NCBI GenBank assembly: GCA_008973525.1
Contig: WACJ01000061.1
Location: 310,001-374,000, forward strand
Source: Stenopsyche tienmushanensis
Lineage: Eukaryota; Arthropoda; Insecta; Trichoptera; Stenopsychidae
Length of the DNA: 64,000 bases
Reading direction: 5' to 3'
A program made the position numbers and the translations under genes. The notes under the pieces are model-generated. The model saw only the letters and a program-made list of their open reading frames with translations. It made no database searches and had not been told where the DNA came from. Position 1 is the first letter of the stretch; each line of letters begins with the position of its first letter. This document shows, one piece after another, positions 34,605 to 47,467 of this stretch.

Positions 34605-37600
34605 ATTAAATGACATACAAATAGAAATGTTCATACGTGCGGAATATTTGTCTTGAATGACGTTGGCTTAAATGTTAATGAATTTCATATTGGATTTTTA
34701 AAGAAAATGTTTTACATTTGCTGGAAATTCCTTCTTTTCGTGAATGACAAGTCTCGTAGTAAATAAAAAACGTTACATATACATGAATAACCAGCGTCGT
34801 TCGCTGAATAAAGTTATTGGCAATTACGAAACCGACAGACATCATTCCTGTACGTATTACCGAAGCAGACATAATGTGACACATCGATGTGACAATTTAC
34901 GCACGGAGAAAAAAAAATTTGCAATGCAAAACAGGAAAGAGCACACAAAGCATTCTCTTGCGAAAACCGGATGAAATTTAAGCAGATAAAAGGACCAGTC
35001 ATAAAATTTGCGAGGCGAAATACCGTATATTTGGCGCTTTTTATGTCGATTTTTACGGTCACCATCTATAGGTACTTTTTTAAAAGCTCACTGAAATTAT
35101 TACGGGAAAAAAGGCGTAAATTATTTCCAACTGCTGGTGTAAATTCTGTATTTTAACACGCGAATACGCGGTATTATTACTAACGGAGCATCGTTTTGAA
35201 CTAAGCGACTTACATTTATAAGATAATCGTGATGACTCCCAAATTCATGGATTATCTTTATTAAATTGATCATACTTTAAGTTTTTATCATATAAGTGTT
35301 AACATAAAGCATAAATTAAGCCATTTATAATAAATAAACAATAAATGCAAAATTACCTTCGTAAAATATTATTGCGATTCAATATTCTAAAAAATGCAAG
35401 CAAATAAATTTGTTGAAATTTTCTCAGAATATGAAATTGATTAAAAGTTCAATCGCACTAAATTGTGTTTTTGCTGTAGTTTTCCTTATTGTTGTTACTT
35501 TAAATTTAAAATACAATACACGCCGGACCAACGAACGCTATAGAGTAAAATTTAAATTGCAAATTAAATCCGCAATATAGCCTTACAAAAAAAAGGATGA
35601 AAAAAAACGTGGATTCATTTCGTTGTTCGAAGAAGAGAGCCTTTCACTTTCAGGTTATCATTGTTGAATTTTTTATACCTTTGTCAATTTTTATTATCTA
35701 TTATAAATATCTAATATCAAAAATCGGCTTTCACTCTTGTTCATCTTAATGGCACCTAGATTTGCTACAACCAGAGAAAGGCAATAAAATTTTATTAAAA
35801 TTTTAAACGATTTTTTTGCTGTTATATTCAGAACGCAAGTGGTTTCATCCATCATTCTTTAAATATAAGTATTTACACATTCTCTTGTGCTGCATTTTAG
35901 ATTTAATACATAGAATTTGCCTTATTATTCATCATGATTCTTAAGGTGGCACTATCATCATCATCAGTCCGATGAAATCAATTATAGGACAAAAACATCT
36001 TGATTTCATCTATCCATCAAACTATCAATTATTTCTTCCCGCGTGATATTCTATAACAACTTTCATATATTTTTTATCGCTAATCTCATCAAAAGAACTT
36101 CCCTCTAACATTTTAAGTACTGGTAAATAATAACATTATATTGTATCAGAGTTTCTAAATGTTCAATAAATTTATATCCAATCAATCGAAAGTAAAATCA
36201 AGAGGAACATATTTATTTTCCGATCTTGGCACACCCGTTTATAAGGATTTTTTCATCAATATCTGAAGCACTACTATGTCATCGATATCTTTTGAACGTA
36301 GTGACGGAGAAAGTGCTATTTCGACATGCGTTTGTGTAATGTTCAATTGACGATTGTTCTCGGCGTATAACATCATCAGTCACTTCCACATCAATGACAT
36401 TATCGAATCACAGAATGGAGATCGCGAATCACTGTGTTCACGGATCCGAATCACTTTGCGCTCGAGTACCACTCGAACAACTATTTAAAATCTGCGTGAT
36501 TGTCGCAATCCATATTCGAGACATTGTTACTTCATATCCGCGTCGTGCTCCTCTTTGTTTTTGATGATTTAATTTTAAACGTGTTTCCGGATCTCGTGTT
36601 CCCATTTCGTGACATAACCCTTCGCTTGGTGCATCGTCTTTTCGGCATTTTTATCATCGTCTATCTTTATTGAATCTGATCTGACACCTTTGTGACCCCA
36701 AACAGCGTCTTCGCAAAAGGAAAAGTTCGACATTGAGATTATCACCTGCAAGTTGACCTATGTTGATCTCTTAGTCATGCAAAAAACATACTATTAATCA
36801 CAACACTCATCTCACTTTCAAAATACCATATAACGAGGCTGTCAATCTCATTTAATATCATACTTGTTTCACGCTAAATATGCTAATCATGAGCATTTCT
36901 GTTTTAAGAAAGAAAAATTATAAAACAAGGACTAGAATCAGGATATGAATAAAATAGTCATTAATAATCCTATTACAGAATTAAAATCGATTGCGACTAT
37001 TTTTGAAGAAATTGCGAAAAAACGACCCCATAAGAAGAAGAAAGATGTTCAAAGCGAAAAAATCCTACGAACTTATTGAGTGACTATGTTACGCTTTTAA
37101 TTGTTGTTTCCATAGTTCCAAAAAATTTATATTTGATTATTAATAAATATTACAGTAATGCAATGGTATTATGTATTACTTCTATTCATATTAACTACGA
37201 GATGATAATTATTCTTGTTGAGCATATTCACAAAATCTTGTTAATTCTTAGTTTTCAGTTTAGAAATACTACTTTATTCTTCTCCAAATACGAAATGTTA
37301 CCTATTTTTATCTTTAATTATCGAATTTGCAATATGAGACACCAATCATTCTACTATACTAACTTAGTTAATCCACTAACTTTTACTACTTTCAATGATT
37401 TCTTGATTTGTTTGTCACTCATTACCTCTTACATAGTTGATAGTATCCGATAGTGTTATGTAGGATATTGAATCTTACCGATTCATAATCAAGAAAACTC
37501 GAGTAATAGAACAGACATAAGAAAAAATAAAAAGGGAATGCCTTGAAGAGGGATAAATATTGTCTTCCATTTCATTTTGAAATCGCCAGCTTGGACTCTC

Positions 37601-40116
37601 TCTCGAAAGTCTTTTTCAGTAAAATTAAACACGGTCGTTTCGAGTAGTTTTTCATCTTGCAAACCCTGTTTTATTATGAAAAACCTTTACAAATACCCAA
37701 TTAAATTAAACTCGGAGGTCATGTTATCTGAGCGTGTGATACAGACGAAATGGATGCATTATGGTGATGATAATCAAAAATATAGAATGATAATTTTACA
37801 ACGATATTTACTGTTACCGGATGATCACGCAAGGATGTACCAGAGTATTATCAAGCACAAATTCAATAAAATCCACATAGATTATATTATTTATGAATTT
37901 ATCACTGGCTATATAGAAATATAACCGTTTTCTCAAATTGATTTCCTGAAATCCTGAACGATCTCTATATCTTATATTGTCCTGGCATAAAGCGAATGCC
38001 CCTTAACTGCTCCTAAGCGATATAAGCTTTATAGCATTAGAAAATGACTATAATTTAAATGTTTTATCTGAATTCCTCGAAGCAGCCAATACATTATTTT
38101 CTGAGGCAGCGATTTCAACCGATTGAAGATTCCAATGATATTCACAACGCGTACGTGCGAATCTAATAGAACACCATTGCTCATGTTTTATGGTATTCAC
38201 CGCATGCCAAGATAAATCAATGGTGGTAATCCTCACAATAGATCAGTGTCAATTCGTCGAAGTTTACTTACTTTCACCGGTTGATGAGCGTCGTCGATTT
38301 GCCTGCCTCTTTGTGTGATCATCTAACGCGGAACGTGCGGATGCGCGAGAGATAATTATGTAGGAAGCAAGATGAATTTTAGAGTTGTTCAAGTATGACA
38401 TGAAGTGACATGACATTGTTGTAACATGTGTGTATGAAGTTATGTGTGCATGTGTGCCCATGAAGAGAAATCGCCATAGCACGGATGAGATACATTTCGC
38501 GGAGCAACGTCCGTGTCGCGGGTGAATATCAATTCCTCATTGTCTTTCCGCTTATCTGTCTCCATTGTCAATTGTGCTCGTCAAGTGCTGTCGAACAATA
38601 TGAATCGAAAGCTTTGTTGTTATGGAAGTTGTGTTCTTCGGCACGAATCTGCACATAGACGGTGCACCTGAGCGGGCCGTTGTACGGTTGCGTTCATCGC
38701 CATTTTGTCACCGATTTGTATGAGAACTTAATCGCGGAAATGGTAGCAAATTTAAAACATCCATTGTTTCTGAACATTATATAAAACATTTTATAAGTAA
38801 TTCGATTGTCTCACTTTAACCAGTGTTTTTCCGATTATGATGCTTACAAATGGATGGTAAATACATATGCATAATATATAATCTCCAAAACAAAGGACCA
38901 TTTTGGAAAAACAAAAAACTCTGATGGATATTCTTGAAAAAATTTTTAAGCCGAAGTTCTAAAAAAATGTTCTTTATAATGTCAACTTAACAACGGCATT
39001 CTCAAAATCTGTTTGTTATCCCTACCAGTTTTAAGTTTAAAAAAAAAGCTGAATTAATATGTAAAATATTTAGTGAATGACAGAAAGACTCTATCAAACA
39101 CCCTTTTAAATCCCCTGTTCCTCGAAACAAAAAAAGAAACAAGACTAGTCACAAAAAATAATAAAAGGAATATCTGTATACTAAATTCGTTATAAAAGGT
39201 TATTTACAGGAAGCAAAATGCAACATAATTCAGAGGTACTTAGCAAGAAAATTTTGGTTGCAGATATATGATATAACATTACATTAAAAACTATAATGAA
39301 AAATCAGGATCAAATCTCATTAGGGAAACAATAATCACCATGTCAATCAATTTGGAAAATTAGACGAAATTCTATAATTGAAAGAAACATTAAAAAGCAC
39401 CTGTCAAATCGAACTCACAACTCAATCATCTTGAGTACGGTTCCTATAGGAGGTGTGGTTGGTGACCACATTTTTAAAACCATATCAAAATAGCTGACAA
39501 TGGTCCCATAAAGGAGATTGCTAAAAATCACTTTAAAAAAAATAGAAAAGCACATATAAATCAAATCAGAAAAAACAAAACAAGTATACTACAAAGTAGG
39601 AAATATGGTGTGTTATTAAAACAAACTATCATTTTTGTATAACATGGGATAAAATACAATAAATTTCGAAGAAAGTTGCAAAAGAAAAAAATGAAGAAAT
39701 TAGTTTATAAGCTTCATTTCAATCACAAGACTGATTAATTTCTTTAAAAGATTCACTAGGAATATCTGTTATATCATACTGAAGTTTGGTAGTTACTTTA
39801 GTTTTAAGTTTGTTCCATAAATATCAAGTCCCAAGAAGTTTTAGCGTCTCACTTTCTTAGCTGATATTCATATGTGTATATCTTGATGCTTTAAATAAGA
39901 AACTACACAAATGTGATGCATTTTTTTAACCATCTCTATTTTGACAATTATTTAAAGATCATAATCATTCAAAATGGATTTTCACATTTTTCATGTCGTG
40001 ACATAATTTATATATAATTTACCGATAGATATTTTCTCTCTTGTAGATTGCCTTAAAAATTAAGTACTTTAAAGAGCTTTTGCAGAACGGCTTATTGATT
40101 TTATGGTTAATTTTAA
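34605..40116. other. Intron 1 sequence with two GC-higher islands
   Basis: No gene is supported. Open stretches at 37076-37453 (125 codons) and 37577-37924 (115 codons) have no recognisable domain. GC-higher islands lie at 36290-36720 and 38120-38720. The second ends in a strong minus-strand splice donor (see 38272). Confidence 0.4.
38272..38463 (-). other. Candidate alternative or cassette exon of the Stubble-like gene (unproven)
   Basis: A minus-strand open stretch ends GTGAAA followed by the strong donor GTAAGTAAAC at 38271. The splice would be in phase 1, so AGT-TAC would join to the knot exon in frame (STGES-YQISRK). The frame contains an ATG (MGTHAHITSYTHV at about 38463) but no hydrophobic segment that I trust. 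One in three random donors has the right phase, so this is only a lead. Confidence 0.2.
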
Positions 40117-41310
40117 CGGTTATGAAAAAATCAGGAAATACAGAACTTTAAGCGTGTATTTTTATAAAGTTCATATAAAGACGATCAACTGGATAGCCAA
40201 TATCTGGTCCAATATTGAATGAAAAAGCAATATTTTTCAATACAAAATTAAATGCGAATTCTACCTTCAAAGCAAGTTTAAGCTGGTTTGAAAAATTTAA
40301 AGGACGACATGGTATCAGGGAACTTAAAATACATGGAGAAAAGCTTTCTGCTGACACCTTCAGCAGATATATTGCAATATTGAAGCTATTTGTGGAGAAG
40401 GAAGGATTCGATGAAGAATTTAAATACAATTCTGATGAGACCGGCTTATATTGGAAAAAACTATCCAATAAATCTGTAGCATCAAGAAGACTTGTCATTG
40501 TCATTGTACTTGTCATTGGAAAATCAAAGAACTCCAGATGCTTTAAAAATATCAAAAATTTTCCGGTTGAATATGATTATTAGAAAAAGCCTGGATGAAT
40601 GATAAAGTTTTTAATCGATGGTATTAAAAACAGTTATAAACATTATTATTACTAGACAATGCACTAAAAAATTTAAACCTGATCGATGAAATGTTTACGA
40701 TAAAATTTCTTCCACCAAATAGCACATCGGTAATACAACTGATGGATCAGGATAAAATAGAAACATTTAAACGTTTACATAGAAATCAGAACCTTTGACG
40801 ATTATTGCTAGCAGATGAAAATAATGAAGAAACAGTTATCACCTTCCACAAGAAAATTAATTAGAAAGATTGTTGCTACATCGCAGCGAATAGTTTGAAT
40901 TCTTTAGATGTGTTAACTTTCAACAAAAAAAGTTCCAGTAACGCGGTAAAAGCTGATATAGAAGACATTTCTATATGATGTAGAAGATGTAATTTTGAAT
41001 GACGATGAAATAATTAAAGAAATATCTGCCTCATAAGAACAAGATCGAGAAGATGAAAAAGAGATTTGCGAGGCAGGAGATATTGTTCCTACACATTTTG
41101 TAGTATTTCAGTGCTTAGATGTCACCATGAAATGGCTTGAGAACCAAGAAGAGTGTAATTCAGGATAACTTATATATTTTAAGAGTATTCGCGATTTGGC
41201 TTAATGGTTGATTTTTTTAATAAAAAATAATTTATGTTAGGTGTATGTAAATCCAGCCAAATCATTCTCTTTCATCCCCAATTAGTAGAATTTTCATGGG
41301 AATATTCTTC
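40117..41310 (+). mobile_element. Tigger-like DNA transposon remnant (copy D)
   Basis: Same family as copies A, B and E. The left end is missing; it starts near TATGAAAAAATCAGGAAATA. The right end is a broken version (TTCATCCCCAATTAGTAGAA). It is the copy with most transposase: see 40215-40583, then LLLLDNA at about 40650 and FLPPNSTSVIQLMDQDKI at about 40710. The acidic 3' part (about 41030-41165) is also visible. Frameshifts and stops show it is dead. Confidence 0.82.
40215..40583 (+). pseudogene. Tigger transposase fragment (DNA-binding to first catalytic region)
   Basis: The 122 codons read MNEKAIFFNTKLNANSTFKA, then SLSWFEKFKGRHGIRELKIH and GEKLSADTFSRYIAILKLFV, and end in FKYNSDETGLYWKKL. 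WFEKFKGRHGIRE is the CENP-B-type helix-turn-helix segment. NSDETGLYWKKL is the first catalytic-Asp block of the DDE domain. The frame is lost after about residue 110. The related human TIGD proteins have this order (family knowledge). Confidence 0.85.
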
Positions 41311-44300
41311 GTCTGGCCTCCCATACTTTTTGAATATGAACCAACATTTTTATGCTACCAATTTGGTAAAATGTATTTTAACAAAGAAATATTCCAAAAT
41401 GAAAAAATATTTTTCCAAGTCATAAATATGTATAAAAATAATATTCCAACCTAGTTTCTAAAAATACTTCTGAAAGAATTTCTCTGTGTGCCATTCGCAT
41501 TCCGATATAACTATTTATAGATCTAGAACTCTGTATCAACCGAATAAAAAATGTTCCATTAAAGCAGTGTATCAGTACAAAAACATAAAACCGCAAGCAT
41601 GCAGTAACTTTTCTCACAATCAGCTGAGGCTGCTAATAAACTAACATAACACATATTTCTTAACCCATTTCTTCGCACTAAACCGCAAAATTGTTATCGG
41701 TTGCCCAAGAAAACGATGTGTACCTTTGCAGACGTGAGCCGACGTTATAGCCCGCTTCCCATCAGCTGCGAGAATCGATTTACTGTTCGATTCCGATTAT
41801 TACAATGTGGTATCGATCGAAACAGTCTCGAATAAATTATGCACCTTTACACTGAATTAAAACATTATTGAGTAATCGGTGAGATATTAAGCCTGTGCAT
41901 ATTTAAATCACAAATCAAATGGGTCCATCTATCGCATGACGCATTAGACACAGATACACATATGGTCTTCCGGAAATCCATTAGACGATTTGATACCATT
42001 GAATTATTGACCATTAAGATCAATGGGAATTATCAAAAAATGTTGTGAAATTCAAAATATTCAAATAGTAGAAGGTTCAAATCAACAAGCTTATTCCAGC
42101 AATATTTTTGATGCAATGATCGTTTAAGGGTTGAAATAATATTTTATCCACAATATATTTTTTTTATTCGCGTTGCCAAATCAAAATCTTCAAGCAAATC
42201 ATATTCATATTAAGCAATATTCATTAAATTCATAAATATTGAAAATGGATAAGATATTCAAATTTGACGAAACTTAGTCAAGTAGAGCATGCTAATCTAT
42301 TTTAACAGAAAGAAAATTAATCCAGAATTCAGAAAGGCAAATATGATAATGATTACAGACCTTGGCTGAATATGGAAAATTGTACTTATTCAAGTATGAC
42401 TAATAAATGTATCCAAATTTCTATTTTTTTATGGCATTATCTCAAATATTTTTTTGTCAAAAATTCATGACAAAAATATTCCTCAACCGATGCGATACGC
42501 AGTTGGAAGAACTGGATTAAAACCGTTCCCAATCGGTACTTTACAGATGAACTTGAATTAAAACACAAATGTTGAACTTACAATATGTAGATGCGGTTAA
42601 ACAATTTATATTCCATCTTCACAGTGAGCTAGTTCACACAGCGTTATAAATGAATCGCTTTGATTGTCACGTAATCAATCATTATGCTCCACACGACATG
42701 ATTTTGATGAGTTTCGGCCATCTAATGGCCTAGAGATTAATAGAGAAATCATAAGAAAGTCATACATTTTTTACAGTCCTTACATTTCAATACAAACAGC
42801 AATAAAATGTTTTGAAACAGCGCTACGTATTCTTCAATAAAAATCCGATGTTTGATATGGTCTCAAATTAAATTTGCAGCTTTTCCCCGAGGCAATCCAG
42901 TCTGATATCGATCTGAATTAAATATTAGACAGAAATTAATTATACGTCGGTTAATAGCCCGATTTGATTACTCTGCTTTGGTTCATTTGATATAAACGGA
43001 GCGAGAAGATTTAGGGTTTCGTCCAACGGTTGTGTCTATCTGCGATCTTAAAACATTGAGGACCGCACAACGAGATGGGCGTTGTTCGAGACCCGCAAAT
43101 TATTGCCAAAATAATAAATCGATCATATAATATACGGTAAACGGTAATTACAACATATTATGTCGATCTTCAAAAACAGAACAACACGACTTCATCAACA
43201 CTTGGAAAACCGGGCGTGACCTGCGAAGTGAGGTTCAAATTTGATCATTGATGTATGATATGTAAATAATTAACATATTATGTGAATATATTTCAGTAAC
43301 AAACATATACCATCGTCAAAAATGCAAAAGACATCAACTCTTCCGACAAGTACCATAAATGGCCCAGTATTTCTTTCGTGGCAACTTTGATCATTGTTTG
43401 GTTTATATTTTCAAAGGGTACCAGATCTTTTAATCATTGTAAGTCGTTTCTTGGTGCTGAATATCCAACAGGGGCATGAAACCAGAATTTTATATTTATT
43501 ACGACTGTGAAAATACAAATATCTTTCACTGTTTTCATTTCCTTTTTCGTCAGCTTAAACCAAAAAAATCAAATAAAACATAGCTTTAGCCATTCATTTA
43601 GCACGGTGAAGATCAACAAGTCTCCTAAATGAAACTCCTTTTTCGGGAATTCCTCCCAAGTAAATTATGGAAAAAATCAATAACTCTTTATAGTCATCTC
43701 GAGCTTGATACACTTAAAGTTGTTTTTGAGCAAAGAAATCGTGTCTGCAGTAACATTTTTTATGATTTTTGAGGACGTGGTATCATAAATTACTGTTTTA
43801 TAAACACTTTGATCAATTTTATCCCAATTCTTCTTAAAGCTTTTAAACAATTGGATATCAGGAACACTATACGGACTGATCGATTGACTTATTACAGCTT
43901 CTAATATAATTACCATTATATGATTTCGACAAGTTAGGCAAAGCATATATTTTTCCATTTTTTACTCCAGAAGAACACAATCTCCATTTCTCAAGCCGGT
44001 GTTTACAGCTGAAGTGTTAAAATATAAACGTCACCAATAGAAGGTAACTTTGACTGATGCAGATATGGTGTTGATTAGTTGATAAGCCAAATATTAGTTT
44101 TATTTTTAATTAATAAACTCCCGACACTGTTTATGAAGTAGGGAAGTATTGATTTCTTTTTGCATGCTATTCCACTTCAAAATATACTAATAAACCTACC
44201 AGAATCAATAAGTCAGATTAATAATTAAATGGCCACACAACGTCCTTTTCTGAAACTTTGACTTATGGTAACGACCTATAAAATCCTTTTTTTTAAACTA

Positions 44301-44799
44301 AAAAAAACGTATTCAATTTTAGGGCAGAAAATAATATGACGGGTTGACCGCCCATTTTTTTAAAAATCGAAAAATATGAATCTTATTAGAAACGTGCTAT
44401 ACTAAATAACTCATTTTTTGCTGAACCACTTTCTAGTAATCTCATAATCCAATGTATCTTTACGTTAATTTGAACTGGCAATAATATAATTAAAATCGAA
44501 ACAGGTCCGATTAAATTATTTAAAATGATACTTTGTCAAATAAGATCCATGAAAAAACTAATTTTCCTTTTAATATTGTTTAATTACGCCAACTAGTATC
44601 TAAATCTTTATAAATAAGAATAAAACGTTACTAAACATTAATGAAGTTTATTAAAAAACACGTTTGCAAAATAATTATTATTTAGTCGTTTGATGTCAAT
44701 TTTGGAATATTTTATACTCATTCACGCATTTCGCAACAATTTTAACAGTTTAATTTATAAAAAATAATTTAATATAATATATTTATTTTCTATAATTAC
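41311..44799. other. Intron 1 sequence, nothing firm
   Basis: AT-rich. A 93-codon minus open stretch at 43677-43958 (Cys-poor, no known domain) is not supported by splice sites. GC-higher spots lie at 41690-41800 and 42960-43090. Confidence 0.4.
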
Positions 44800-44889
44800 C
44801 TGGAGGTCGCCCCTGGGCGGCGGCGGGCCACAGTGGGGCGGCGCCCAGCGCCACCAGCACCGCCCACCACCATGTCATCACACCTAAAC
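44800..44889 (-). CDS. Sb: Stubble-like protease exon 1: start codon and hydrophobic N-terminus
   Basis: The ATG is at 44878 on the minus strand. The exon encodes 26 residues plus one base: M-T-W-W-W, then a hydrophobic run (AVLVALGAAPLW), then PAAAQGRPP. This reads as a signal peptide with likely cleavage near A-A-A-Q. The donor is CCAG followed by GTAATT at 44799. An acceptor (TTATTACAG) sits only 11 nt before the ATG, so at least one more upstream exon exists. The exon is very GC-rich compared with its AT-rich flanks, which argues that it is real. The frame stays open back to the acceptor (L-G-V before M) and also enters in phase 1. The translated protein could therefore begin further upstream, making this hydrophobic run a type II membrane anchor as in Drosophila Stubble. 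The split Gly codon joins exactly to the knot exon. Confidence 0.82.
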
Positions 44890-47467
44890 CTGTAATAAAA
44901 AACGATTCATTAACATCTTATATTTGTTTAAATTTGTTTTTTGTTATAATTATGTGATTGTATATTTTAAAAAAATAATAAAATCTATAAACTTTAAAAA
45001 AATCGTATCAAAAGTGTGTTGGCCATGACGAAAATTTGTCAAATAATGTTTAAAAAAACATCTAAATACGTTTCGTGATATTTATGTATCCGTAGGAACG
45101 TGGGAAAGCTAGATGCATAACATAATAATATCAATATTTTAGTATAACAAGATTGATCCTGATGTGTTATTGAGCAAATACTAATTGGCATCATATTTCA
45201 ATAATAATTCAATTACAAATCAAAATTATGAATTTATAGGTAGCTTGTATTAAGACAATCGGTCGGAAATATTGATACTATATATCGTTTACATACTCTA
45301 AACTTGATCCCTTATCTTCATAATAATTATCCTCAAATATGAATGCTAATCAGATAACTTTTGGAATCAATCGACCATTTGAAATATTTATAAATCCCAT
45401 GACTATTCAGCATGCTCCTTCATATTTTCATAGAACGATTATAATTACCGTCCGGGTAAAAAGGTCGACCGGATATAAAATATGCGTTAACGGATGTGAC
45501 CCGGAAAATTCGTGTCAGATGAAATTCGCTTGATTAATTTGCGTATTGACAAAGAGGCTGAAATTAAAGTGATATTACTTTGCCATTAGCGGATGAATTC
45601 GCAAAGAATGCAATCAATTCACATTCGAATCAATTGGAAACTAATCAATTCCATTCAGGCATAATTGCTTTTTTTCCAAACATAAACTAATGCAATAATC
45701 GGCTGGCATGAGAAGAAAGTTACTTAATAATCTCAAGTATGACATATTCAGTGCAGAGTATAATTTGGGACTGACACGTATCGTGATTGGAAATCACACA
45801 TATTTATCAAATTGTATGGGCATCAAATTGCTTTTAAACGTCTCGGAATTTAATAATAAAGATTTTTTGCCATAAATCATAACCCAAATTCATCATCATC
45901 GTGTGAACATCGCTAATTTGTCGGAAAGGTCATCTGCAAATTAATTTGCGACCTTAAATTTTTGCTGACATTAATGTTACAACAAGCTTTTACTGTAATG
46001 TAAAGTAGCACTTAAGATAATTTTGAAAATTTAATACTTCCTTATTATTAATTATAAGTACGTTTTCATGTTTGAAAGCGGTTTATCAAAAAAAAATCGA
46101 CGACAAACATATTTTTGTCGATGCTCCTTCTTTCGGAGAGACCACGATAAATATTATTAATGTTGTAATATAACGGGTTTGGATAGCCTGAATTTTTAAA
46201 GTACTTCCTTTCTGCATTTGATTAAATTTTTGCACGATTCTGTAATAAAACTATTTATTATACGACTTTAATTTTTATTTAGACAAACTATCGAATAACT
46301 AACGCCCTAATGCAAGAAATTTGTTATGGATGCCAGGACAAACATTTAGATTAGGATGGTGTTTGATATTCAACGTATTAAGCTACTTGTCATTCGGACA
46401 GTACTTCTGCAGTTTAACGCTAATTTAAAAGCAGAAATGTTTTCGCAAAGTTGAAATAATGTTACATAGTGGTCGATCAGGTCAAGTATTAATATGCAAA
46501 CTTCTTGCATGTTTATAATGATTCTAAGAAATATCATCCTTTGTAATATTCTATTTGCTTATTCAAAAAAAAATGCTGAAAAAGCCATACGAATATTAAT
46601 ATTTGAAGTTTAATACATATATTAAAGAACAGTCTAGACTAGTATATGTATTAAAGAACAAGATTACACAAAATACAAATCATTCCCTTATACATAATAT
46701 AAGAACTACAAATAGAAATACCTTAGTTAAGGAAAAAATATAAAATTATAATAAATGAGGCATAAGACTCTGATGTTTCAAAGTAAATATATGAACATTG
46801 ACGTCAAAATGAAACTCGGACAGCTGTAAATTTATCGATGCAATGATGCATTCCGAACAATAATTATTTGCTGTCATGTTAATAAACACAAGTCTCATTC
46901 TTATATGGAAGTTGATTAACTCGTATATATCAGAGTCCGATTACCACGACACAGTGACATGACATACAATTAATCAATTAAATCAATTATCGCATCGAGT
47001 AATTTGTTTCACCTATTAAAGGCTAAATGTTACGAATTGCAAAATGGTAAAAAATGCGTACAAACCCATTTAATCATTTTGTATATCAATAAGATGAGGT
47101 GACATATTTAAATCTCTCGTCGTAATTAATCACTTAAGAAAAAATCCTTTTCATACTAAGCAAAATATTTGAACAATTCGCAGTTTTTTAACTACTATAT
47201 TAAAAACGCTTTTTATATATCCATCAATGCTCATAAAAGAGGACATATTCAGATAACCATAATTGGATTCATCAAAATTCAAAACAGTTTGTATAAATTG
47301 ACTTGGCGTTTTTGGCTGATATTTGTGAAAAATTAAACAATTTAAATCTTAAACATCAGGGAAAAAAATAAAGATATAGCAGAAATTATTAGTTAAAGCG
47401 GAAAGAAATGTCATTTTTTTGTTACTCGGAGAAAATAATTATTTTAATAAAAGCTGTACAATATTAC
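44890..47467. other. Upstream of the coding start, no exon identified
   Basis: An upstream exon of the Stubble-like gene must exist because an acceptor precedes the ATG. I could not identify it here. Sequence is AT-rich with no mobile element ends. Confidence 0.4.

Larger units (their letters stand above)
12882..44889 (-). other. Sb: Stubble-like serine protease gene, 5' part (five exons)
   Basis: This is the gene span of a Stubble orthologue transcribed right to left. Joining five exons gives about 408 residues: hydrophobic N-terminus (1-26), six-Cys knot domain (about 35-71), long Ser/Thr/Pro/His-rich stalk (about 94-379), linker Cys 381 and activation site R393/I394 of the trypsin domain. 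All intron ends are GT/AG and the phases agree at every junction (1,1,1,1,0). Intron lengths inside the window are about 20.8, 3.8, 3.9 and 2.3 kb, and a fifth intron of over 12.8 kb runs off the left edge. The knot-stalk-protease order and the linker and activation segment fit Stubble, a cell-surface protease needed for leg and wing epithelial morphogenesis in Drosophila (family knowledge). The catalytic-triad exons are missing here, so activity cannot be judged. A related knot-bearing insect protease such as filzig is the main alternative. Confidence 0.88.

Noticed and set aside
37076..37924. Two open stretches of 125 and 115 codons
   Set aside because: Hydrophobic AT-driven composition, no known domain, no support for a gene.
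39121..39700. Decayed coding stretch resembling a large DNA element (GPIKEIAKNHFKKNRKAH reading)
   Set aside because: Only one suggestive run between stops. I could not tie it to a named family.
43677..43958. Minus-strand 93-codon gene
   Set aside because: Unrecognised, no splice or promoter support. It would be an extra exon of the Stubble-like gene only if in phase, and exon 1 already joins exon 2 perfectly.
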